Assembly: GCF_018882125.1 (NCBI RefSeq)
Contig: NZ_JACVOZ010000002.1
Span: 186,001-250,000, forward strand
Reading direction: 5' to 3'
DNA: 64,000 nucleotides
DNA from: Polynucleobacter sp. AP-Melu-500A-A1
GTDB lineage: Bacteria > Pseudomonadota > Gammaproteobacteria > Burkholderiales > Burkholderiaceae
The notes beneath the pieces are model-generated. The model ran no database searches. It saw only the letters and a program-made list of their open reading frames with translations, and was not told where the DNA came from. Made by a program: the position numbers and the translations under genes. This document shows positions 57,658 through 64,000 of this stretch, in pieces; position 1 is the first letter of the stretch; each line of letters starts with the position of its first letter.

Positions 57658-59093
57658 TCGGTAATGCCGCCCGGCTTATCTTCCAATACGATTCCTTGAG
57701 CCAGAAGCGCTTTTCTAATGGAATCGGCTTGTGCAAAATCTTTTGCATTCTTGGCCGCAACTCGCGCCGCAATTTGCTCATCAATCATCGCAGGACACAA
57801 ACCCTCTTCATCCTTAGTGCCCGATTGCAGGAAGGATGTTGGATCGCGCTGCAAGAAGTTCAGAACACCACCAAGAGATTGCAAGGTACTCGCCAACACT
57901 AGCTTTTCGTCTCCTTGAGTACGATTAACTTCGCTTGCCAAATCAAATAACACGGCGATCGCTTCTGGAGTATTAAAGTCATCATTCATTGCCTGGGTAA
58001 AACGCATCACCCAAGGATTTTGAAGGTCTGTTAGCTCTGCTTTAACTGCTTGGCTCAGTGTGACTTGAGCTAAGGCCGTATAAAGGCGCACTAAGCCAGC
58101 TCGAGCCTCTTCAAGTTGAGCATCGCTGTAATTAATAGGGCTTCGATAATGTGCCTTGAGCATGAAAAAACGCAGTACCTCAGGATCAAAACTCTTTAAA
58201 ACATCACGTATGAGAAAGAAGTTTCCCAGCGACTTTGACATTTTCTCTTCATTAACGCGAATATGACCGTTGTGCATCCAGTAATTGACGAAGGGGGCGT
58301 CTTCTAACTTGCGATCTTTGCCATAAAGAGCGCCTTCACTTTGAGCGATCTCATTTTCATGATGAGGAAATTGCAAATCAGCACCACCACCATGAATATC
58401 AAAATGTTCACCAAGTAATTCACATGACATTGCAGAGCATTCGATATGCCAACCCGGACGACCTTCACCCCATGGTGATTTCCAACGAGTGTCTACTGGC
58501 TCTTCTGGTTTAGCGCTTTTCCACAAAGCAAAATCCAAGGGGTCGCGCTTTCCTCCGCTGATAACTACGCGCTCACCAGCATTGAGCTCATCTAATGATT
58601 TACCAGAGAGAGATCCATAGTTAGGAAATAAACGGACTGCAAAATTGACGTCACCATCGTCTGCTTGATAGGCCAATTCATTTTCAATCAACTTGCCAAT
58701 CATGCCCTGCATTTTTGCAATGTAATCTGTAGCACGCGGCTCTTGGTCAGGATGCATGAGGCCTAATTCATCAGAATCGGCATGCATAGCGTCAATAAAT
58801 CGTTTTGTTAATGCCGAAATAGGCTCGCCGTTTTCGATGGCCCGATTAATAATTTTGTCATCAATATCCGTAATATTACGGACGTATATAACCTCATACC
58901 CGCTAGCCCGAAGCCAGCGGACGACCATATCAAAGACAATCATGACCCTGGCATGGCCAATATGGCAAAAGTCATACACCGTCATGCCACAGACATACAT
59001 TTTCACTTTCCCCGGTACGATGGGCTTAAAGAGCTGTTTTGAGCGGCTTAGGGTGTTATAGATTTGCAGCATAGGGGTATAAAGGTTGGGCAA
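57642..59093 (-). CDS. cysS: Cysteinyl-tRNA synthetase
   Basis: 483 residues. Class I motifs are HIGH ([15 protein letters not shown]) and KMSKS ([12 protein letters not shown]). Zinc ligands include Cys30 in YVCGMTVYD, the [10 protein letters not shown] cysteine and [11 protein letters not shown]. The DALR helical domain is followed by the short C-terminal anticodon domain. Divergent from the TPR lipoprotein gene with about 40 bp between. Confidence 0.97.
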   Translation of the reverse strand: MPNLYTPMLQIYNTLSRSKQLFKPIVPGKVKMYVCGMTVYDFCHIGHARVMIVFDMVVRWLRASGYEVIYVRNITDIDDKIINRAIENGEPISALTKRFIDAMHADSDELGLMHPDQEPRATDYIAKMQGMIGKLIENELAYQADDGDVNFAVRLFPNYGSLSGKSLDELNAGERVVISGGKRDPLDFALWKSAKPEEPVDTRWKSPWGEGRPGWHIECSAMSCELLGEHFDIHGGGADLQFPHHENEIAQSEGALYGKDRKLEDAPFVNYWMHNGHIRVNEEKMSKSLGNFFLIRDVLKSFDPEVLRFFMLKAHYRSPINYSDAQLEEARAGLVRLYTALAQVTLSQAVKAELTDLQNPWVMRFTQAMNDDFNTPEAIAVLFDLASEVNRTQGDEKLVLASTLQSLGGVLNFLQRDPTSFLQSGTKDEEGLCPAMIDEQIAARVAAKNAKDFAQADSIRKALLAQGIVLEDKPGGITEWRRA

Positions 59094-59132
59094 GTAGCGC
59101 CAATTTGTTAGACTGAGCGCTGAGTATATCGA

Positions 59133-60056
59133 ATGAGCCCGTTTTACACCCCCTTCTCTATGTCCGTAACCTTCTTAGCTCCACGCCCAAGCCTATTACT
59201 GCCTCTATTAGGCGCATGCTCCCTGCTTCTATTGGCAGGCTGTACTACCCCCGCCCAAGAACGAACGCAGGCCGAACTCTTTGCCCTAAATGCTCAGCAA
59301 ATGAAGTCCCCCCAAGCTGCTACTCAACCCTACTTGGGTGGATATAGCCCAATCGATCCACCCAGACTATCAGCAGATACTGGATATGACCCCTTAAATC
59401 CTGAACTTTCAGATACGGTGGCTGTGCCATTCTTTTCTTTTCTGATCATTGAACCAGACCCTATTCCAAAAAATGCTGTTCCGCCGGATGTAGAAAAGTT
59501 AGTCAAGGCACGTCAATATCAAGATGCCGTCAATCTCATCAATACGCAACTCAAAACAAATCCGCGTAATGTGCAAATTCGATTTGTAAAAGCGCGACTA
59601 CAAATTGAAATGCGTAAGTTTGAAGATGCGAAAAAAACCTTAATTGAAATTACCCAGCAATTTCCAGAATTGCCAGAGCCTTACAACAACTTAGCAGCGA
59701 TTGCCGCAAACCAAGGCAACTGGATTGAAGCAAGAGATTATTTAGAGCTTGCCTTAAAACTACGCCCTACTTATGCCATTGCTTCAGCAAATTTAGGTGA
59801 AATTTATATCCGCTTAGGTGCTCAAGCTTATGAAAATGCAGCCAAGGGTGCACTCACCAATCAACGCCAATACACCAATCGCGCCAAAGCATTGCTCGAT
59901 GTTCTCAAGCCTCCCAAACGTCCTGTAGTTGGCCCAGCAGCAAAGCCTATACCAACACCTGCTCCTGCCCCTACATATGCGCCTGGTTCTGCTCCTACTC
60001 CTGCACCTGCTCCTGCGCCCATTTCTTCCCCCATTCCATCCGTCTACCCCTACTGA
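59133..60056 (+). CDS. TPR-repeat lipoprotein
   Basis: 307 residues. A lipobox LLLLAGC ends the signal segment; the start may be Met10 (59160), giving a shorter n-region. The middle (about 120-250) has TPR units ([88 protein letters not shown] split over three repeats). The C-terminus is a proline/alanine/threonine-rich tail of about 50 residues. Likely anchored to the outer-membrane inner leaflet. Adjacent to ppiB and probably in its operon. Confidence 0.82.
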   Translation: MSPFYTPFSMSVTFLAPRPSLLLPLLGACSLLLLAGCTTPAQERTQAELFALNAQQMKSPQAATQPYLGGYSPIDPPRLSADTGYDPLNPELSDTVAVPFFSFLIIEPDPIPKNAVPPDVEKLVKARQYQDAVNLINTQLKTNPRNVQIRFVKARLQIEMRKFEDAKKTLIEITQQFPELPEPYNNLAAIAANQGNWIEARDYLELALKLRPTYAIASANLGEIYIRLGAQAYENAAKGALTNQRQYTNRAKALLDVLKPPKRPVVGPAAKPIPTPAPAPTYAPGSAPTPAPAPAPISSPIPSVYPY

Positions 60057-60070
60057 AAGTAAACCAAACT

Positions 60071-60574
60071 ATGGCAAAAGTACTGTTACAAACAAATCAG
60101 GGTGATATCACCCTCACACTAGATTCAGCTAAGGCTCCAAAGAGTGTTGCCAATTTTTTACAATACGTAAAGAGCGGCCATTACGATTCGACCATCTTTC
60201 ATCGCGTGATTGATAACTTCATGATTCAAGGCGGCGGCATGACTGCTGGCATGAAACAAAAGCCCACAGGTGCAGAGATTGAGAATGAAGCCAATAATGG
60301 TCTTAAGAATGAACGTGGCACAGTTGCCATGGCGCGTACTAGCGATCCCCATTCAGCAACAGCCCAGTTCTTCATCAATATCAATGACAATGATTTTTTA
60401 AATCACACTGCACCAAATGCTCAAGGTTGGGGCTATGCTGTCTTTGGAAAAGTGACTGACGGTATGGATGTCGTTGATAAGATTCGTAAAGTCAAAACTG
60501 GCTCCTCTGGTTTTCATCAAGACGTTCCATCTGAAGATGTTGTGATCGAGAAGGCCACAGTTTTAGAGGAATGA
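60071..60574 (+). CDS. ppiB: Peptidyl-prolyl cis-trans isomerase, cyclophilin type (PpiB)
   Basis: 167 residues, no signal peptide, so cytoplasmic. Cyclophilin motifs are [14 protein letters not shown] (catalytic Arg), [17 protein letters not shown] and [19 protein letters not shown]. It accelerates proline isomerisation in protein folding. The stop overlaps the lpxH start (ATGA). Confidence 0.95.
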   Translation: MAKVLLQTNQGDITLTLDSAKAPKSVANFLQYVKSGHYDSTIFHRVIDNFMIQGGGMTAGMKQKPTGAEIENEANNGLKNERGTVAMARTSDPHSATAQFFININDNDFLNHTAPNAQGWGYAVFGKVTDGMDVVDKIRKVKTGSSGFHQDVPSEDVVIEKATVLEE

Positions 60575-61389
60575 TCCCGCAATACAAGAGCGCGCTGCTC
60601 ATATCAGACCTGCATCTCACGCCGTCAATGCCTCTGACGGCGCAACGCTTCTTTGATTTTTGCGAAAAAGAGGGCCCCAAAGTGGAGGCTGTCTTTGTTT
60701 TGGGAGATTTATTTGAATATTGGGTGGGTGATGACGCTGCAAGTACCTCCCCTTTTCAGCAAGAAGTAAGGCGAGCACTCGCCAATCTATCAACTAAAGT
60801 TAAAACCTATTACATCCATGGGAACCGGGACTTCTTAGTTGGCACTAGCTATTTAAAAAAAACTGGGATGACATTACTAGCAGATCCGACTTGTATTGAA
60901 ATTGCCGGAAAAAAATATGTATTGAGTCATGGCGATGTTCTCTGTACCGCTGATGAGGGATATCAAATCTTTAGACGATGGACCAGAAAGGCATGGGTTC
61001 AGCGATTATTTTTGAGCCTGCCTCTGTTATGGCGCAAATCGATTGCTAAGCTTCTGCGTAGCAACAGTCATACTCAATATCAAAATGGTGCAAGAATTTC
61101 TGTCAGAGAAAATAACATCAGAAACGATGTGACTCTTGAAGCATGTGCAGCAATGCTAAGAGCGCAAGATGGCATTCACTTGATTCATGGGCATACTCAC
61201 CTACCCGCCCATCATCGAGAGCAACTGGGTGAGCAATCCTGGCAGCGTTGGGTACTTTCAGACTGGGATCTAGACCATCCTGAGAGCATCATGCCCAAAG
61301 CAAACGCCTTGCTGATCAATGGTCATGGCGCTCTATTCATTGACTTAATTAAACCCAATCAAGTCAGCCTTATTTCAGTATTAAATTAA
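60571..61389 (+). CDS. lpxH: UDP-2,3-diacylglucosamine diphosphatase LpxH
   Basis: 272 residues of the metallophosphoesterase family. Motifs are [27 protein letters not shown] and HGHTHLP. It hydrolyses UDP-2,3-diacylglucosamine to lipid X in lipid A synthesis. A little longer than E. coli LpxH (240) through a C-terminal tail. Convergent overlap of four bases with suhB. Confidence 0.93.
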   Translation: MIPQYKSALLISDLHLTPSMPLTAQRFFDFCEKEGPKVEAVFVLGDLFEYWVGDDAASTSPFQQEVRRALANLSTKVKTYYIHGNRDFLVGTSYLKKTGMTLLADPTCIEIAGKKYVLSHGDVLCTADEGYQIFRRWTRKAWVQRLFLSLPLLWRKSIAKLLRSNSHTQYQNGARISVRENNIRNDVTLEACAAMLRAQDGIHLIHGHTHLPAHHREQLGEQSWQRWVLSDWDLDHPESIMPKANALLINGHGALFIDLIKPNQVSLISVLN

Positions 61390-62174
61390 GAATTCGAATA
61401 TTTCGAGAGCAGCTGCACCATCTGTGCATAGATACGAGGGTTTGCTGCCATCACTTCACCACTCTTCAAGAAGCCTTCTTCACCTCGATAGTTACCAACT
61501 AATCCGCCCGATTCGGTAATTAATAAAGCACCTGCTGCCATATCCCATGGCTTGAGATCGCTCTCAAAAAATCCATCGTAACGTCCAGCAGCAACGTAAG
61601 CTAAATCAAGTGATGCAGCACCAGGACGGCGCAAACCTGCACATTGACGCGACATTTCACCAAAGATTTTTAAATACTTTTCTAAGTCTTGGTCTTCGCG
61701 ATAAGGAAAACCCGTGCCAATCAAACAGCTTGCTAAACGATCTTGAGCGCCCACTCGTAAACGACGGCGATCAAGATAGGCACCGGAACCGCGAGTAGCA
61801 GTAAACAGCTCATCACGTGTAGGGTCATAAACTACTGCTTGCTGTGTAACGCCATTTACCGCCAAGGCAATTGATACTGCATATTGCGGAAAGCCATGAA
61901 TGAAATTGGTTGTGCCATCTAAGGGATCGATGATCCACACATTTTCTGCATCAACATTGTGCTCGCCTGTCTCTTCAGCCAAAAAACCATGGCTTGGATA
62001 GGCTTCACTAAGAGTTTCAATGATGGCTGCCTCTGCAGCTTTGTCCACCTCGGTAACAAAATCATTATGCTGTTTACGATCAACTTGCAGGCGCTCTAGA
62101 TTGAGAGAAGCTCTGTTGATCACAGTTCCTGCACGACGGGCAGCCTTAATGGCCACATTTAACATGGGATGCAT
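61386..62174 (-). CDS. suhB: Inositol-1-monophosphatase family protein SuhB
   Basis: 262 residues from Met at 62174 ([19 protein letters not shown]); a longer frame to 62225 adds a hydrophobic stretch not seen in the family. The metal site is built from [25 protein letters not shown] and [15 protein letters not shown]. In E. coli, SuhB also joins the ribosomal RNA antitermination complex. Divergent from trmJ. Confidence 0.93.
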   Translation of the reverse strand: MHPMLNVAIKAARRAGTVINRASLNLERLQVDRKQHNDFVTEVDKAAEAAIIETLSEAYPSHGFLAEETGEHNVDAENVWIIDPLDGTTNFIHGFPQYAVSIALAVNGVTQQAVVYDPTRDELFTATRGSGAYLDRRRLRVGAQDRLASCLIGTGFPYREDQDLEKYLKIFGEMSRQCAGLRRPGAASLDLAYVAAGRYDGFFESDLKPWDMAAGALLITESGGLVGNYRGEEGFLKSGEVMAANPRIYAQMVQLLSKYSNS

Positions 62175-62296
62175 AGTTTTGATGGACAAATTAAATAAGA
62201 ACAAGCTTGTAATATTGCATGACAATATGTAGCTAACAGACTGATTCTAAACGATTTGCCTACTCAACCCTCTTCCCAAGCAACAATCACAATCCC

Positions 62297-63052
62297 ATGA
62301 ATGCTAAGAATGCCTCTCTCCTGCGCTGGGTGCTTGTAGAAACCAGCCACCCCGGCAACGTAGGTTCAGCCGCGCGCGCCTTAAAAACAATGGGGTTTAA
62401 TGATCTTCGTCTAGTCAATCCCAAGACCCAGAGAGTGGCGCAATTGCCTGAGGCAATCGCCTTAGCCAGCGGCGCGAGTGATGTTCTTGCAAATGCTCAA
62501 GAAAGCCAATCTCTTGAATCTGCCCTTGCTGGCTGCTCATTGGTATTAGGTCTCACTAGTCGAGACCGAGAATTTGGCCCTCCCACACTCAATTGGGAAG
62601 AAGCTCGCAGCCTCATTAAACAAACGCTTAATGCAGACCAAACTGTGGCTCTGGTTTTTGGTCCTGAGCGAACCGGCTTAGATAATCAACATCTGGCGCT
62701 TTGTACCCATCGAGTCTGGCTTGACGCCAATCCTGACTATCCATCCCTCAATCTTGCCCAGGCCTTGATGGTCTGTGCTTTCACTCTGAGGGAGACTTTG
62801 AGTGTTATCCCCGATAAATCCGAGGCTAATATAAACAGCTCTGATAGTGGGATTGATTATGCTGATCCTGCCGCTATCGCTGCCATGCTAGAACATTGGC
62901 GAAGCGGTTTAGAGGCAATTGGCTACCTGGATCCCGCCAATCCCAAGAAATTAATGCCCCGTCTACAGGCCTTATTTGCCCGTAGCCGCCTCCAAAAAGA
63001 AGAAATTGATCTATTGCGCGGCATTGCTAAACAGATGCTCCTGAGAAAATAA
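62297..63052 (+). CDS. trmJ: tRNA (cytidine/uridine-2'-O-)-methyltransferase TrmJ
   Basis: 251 residues of the SPOUT (SpoU) superfamily. Motif 1 is VETSHPGNVGSAARALKTMGFNDLRLV, motif 2 VALVFGPERTGLDNQHLALCTHRVWL and motif 3 YPSLNLAQALMVCAFTLRE, which form the trefoil knot that binds S-adenosylmethionine. It methylates position 32 of several tRNAs. The order suhB-trmJ-cysE is common around the isc region of proteobacteria. Confidence 0.93.
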   Translation: MNAKNASLLRWVLVETSHPGNVGSAARALKTMGFNDLRLVNPKTQRVAQLPEAIALASGASDVLANAQESQSLESALAGCSLVLGLTSRDREFGPPTLNWEEARSLIKQTLNADQTVALVFGPERTGLDNQHLALCTHRVWLDANPDYPSLNLAQALMVCAFTLRETLSVIPDKSEANINSSDSGIDYADPAAIAAMLEHWRSGLEAIGYLDPANPKKLMPRLQALFARSRLQKEEIDLLRGIAKQMLLRK

Positions 63053-63075
63053 GCGCATCCCGTTAAAATCAAACC

Positions 63076-63834
63076 ATGTTTAATTCCCTTTTCGACCACG
63101 TTGACTCGATTATTGTTCGCGATCCCGCCGCTAGAAATCGCCTCGAGGTCATCACTTGTTACCCTGGCTTGCATGCTGTTTGGCTACACCGTGTCTCGCA
63201 TTTTTTATGGGGCCTAGGATTAAAGTGGATTGCACGACTCATGTCTGTGTTTGCACGTTTTCTCACTGGCATTGAAATTCATCCAGGTGCAAAAATTGGA
63301 CGTAGAGTTTTTTTGGATCACGGGCTAGGTATCGTGATTGGTGAGACTACTGAAATTGGCGATGACTGCACTATTTATCAAGGTGTCACCTTAGGCGGCA
63401 CTTCCTTATACAAAGGTGTTAAACGTCACCCAACTCTTGGTAAGGGCGTAGTGATTAGTGCAGGAGCAAAAGTACTTGGCGGCTTTACCGTTGGCGATGG
63501 TGCGCGTGTTGGTTCTAATGCTGTTGCTCTAAAAGAAATTCCGCCAGGAGCAACTGCTGTCGGTATACCAGCACGAATCCTTCATCCCGATCTTCCACAA
63601 AGTCCGGATAGTAAAACCAAAGAATATTTTTCTGCTTATGGCGTCACGCCTAATGTGGATGACCCGGTCTCGATGGCATTAAAAGGGTTGATTGATGCCA
63701 CTATCGAGCAGGAAGTCAAAATTGCAGCACTCGAAAAGATGATTGCTAAACTCAACAACACGCCCACTGACAATAGTGGTGCAAGCGATACTAAGCGTGA
63801 GCTAGATGCCATTAAAGAATGGCTAAAAGAGTAA
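63076..63834 (+). CDS. cysE: Serine O-acetyltransferase CysE (EpsC type)
   Basis: 252 residues. An N-terminal helical domain (FDHVDSIIVRDPAARNRLEVITCYPGLHAVWLHRVSHFLW) is followed by left-handed beta-helix hexapeptide repeats (IEIHPGAKIGRRVFLDHGLGIVIGETTEIGDDCTIYQGVTLGG split into units), with catalytic His in HPGA and DHG. The C-terminal tail is long and charged. It makes O-acetylserine for cysteine synthesis. Twenty-three bases after trmJ. Confidence 0.94.
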   Translation: MFNSLFDHVDSIIVRDPAARNRLEVITCYPGLHAVWLHRVSHFLWGLGLKWIARLMSVFARFLTGIEIHPGAKIGRRVFLDHGLGIVIGETTEIGDDCTIYQGVTLGGTSLYKGVKRHPTLGKGVVISAGAKVLGGFTVGDGARVGSNAVALKEIPPGATAVGIPARILHPDLPQSPDSKTKEYFSAYGVTPNVDDPVSMALKGLIDATIEQEVKIAALEKMIAKLNNTPTDNSGASDTKRELDAIKEWLKE

Positions 63835-63849
63835 TCTAAAGTTGTTTTG

Positions 63850-64000
63850 TTAGTGCAAAGTACGTGGATTAGAACTTCCTGAGCCTAATGTATTTCCTGA
63901 AAAGCCTTCATCATCCTCGGCATCACTGTCATCGTTAGGCATACCAAAGGCAAAGCTCTCACCCCCTTTTGGGTGACGATTTTCAATTTCTTCTTCGGTT
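63850..64000 (-). CDS. C-terminal part of an unidentified protein (cut by window edge)
   Basis: The minus-strand frame ends with a TAA at 63850-63852 and reads TEEEIENRHPKGGESFAFGM followed by an acidic stretch (DDSDAEDDEGF) and the tail NTLGSGSSNPRTLH. There are 49 visible codons with no internal stop, convergent with cysE. The composition looks like a disordered C-terminal tail. I do not recognise the protein. Confidence 0.55.
   Translation of the reverse strand, partial: TEEEIENRHPKGGESFAFGMPNDDSDAEDDEGFSGNTLGSGSSNPRTLH

Overview
The window looks like a chromosome segment of a betaproteobacterium of the Burkholderiaceae, most like Polynucleobacter (free-living, streamlined freshwater bacteria). 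This is inferred from remembered protein resemblance, gene order, dense packing with many TAATG and ATGA overlaps, and moderate GC. No database search was run. There is no rRNA, transposase, integrase, CRISPR array or prophage. Most of the window is housekeeping and central metabolism, with a few small accessory patches.

Left part (1-18,700, mostly minus strand). A broken-off rimO is followed by the polyhydroxyalkanoate genes phaR, phaB and phaC. Next come pgeF-rluD, divergent bamD, alr and lplT. The replication/translation trio holD-rimI-tsaB leads into a complete propionyl-CoA to succinyl-CoA operon: mcm, meaB, pccB, pccA and a VOC epimerase-like gene. A divergent FCD-type GntR regulator adjoins mcm, and a perfect 22-bp palindrome covers its start codon.

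Middle (18,700-33,900). Two small c-type cytochromes are followed by a maturation set typical of molybdenum hydroxylases (MoxR ATPase, CoxE-like VWA protein, MocA-like cytidylyltransferase, XdhC) plus a RidA protein, with no catalytic subunits in view. Then come parE-parC, an MFS transporter with a coupled 53-residue membrane peptide, tRNA-Arg(CCT), a pair of inverted DnaA-box words, an orphan Bug-type binding protein, a TPP-dependent enzyme and a Nudix hydrolase.

Thiamine region and beyond (33,900-47,985). A TPP riboswitch precedes thiC-thiO-thiS-thiG-thiE, with thiD convergent. It is followed by tRNA-Asn(GTT), an inner-membrane/outer-membrane protein pair, an IlvD/Edd dehydratase, plsC-fadD, a beta-barrel protein and an adenine-salvage pair (MTA/SAH nucleosidase-like gene and apt).

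Right part (47,982-64,000). yqjD-yqjE-yqjK and a zinc-ribbon Smr protein lead to an accessory patch. That patch has a tiny HTH/zinc-knuckle protein with a repeat-rich upstream region, and a three-gene operon encoding a secreted Ig-like protein, a zinc-ribbon membrane protein and an exported caspase-like protease. The operon sits between two copies of the same terminator, next to tRNA-Ser(GCT). I consider it the best candidate for an undescribed system. Housekeeping resumes with lysC, tilS, accA, a DNA glycosylase, cysS, a TPR lipoprotein, ppiB, lpxH, suhB, trmJ and cysE. A broken-off acidic C-terminus closes the window.
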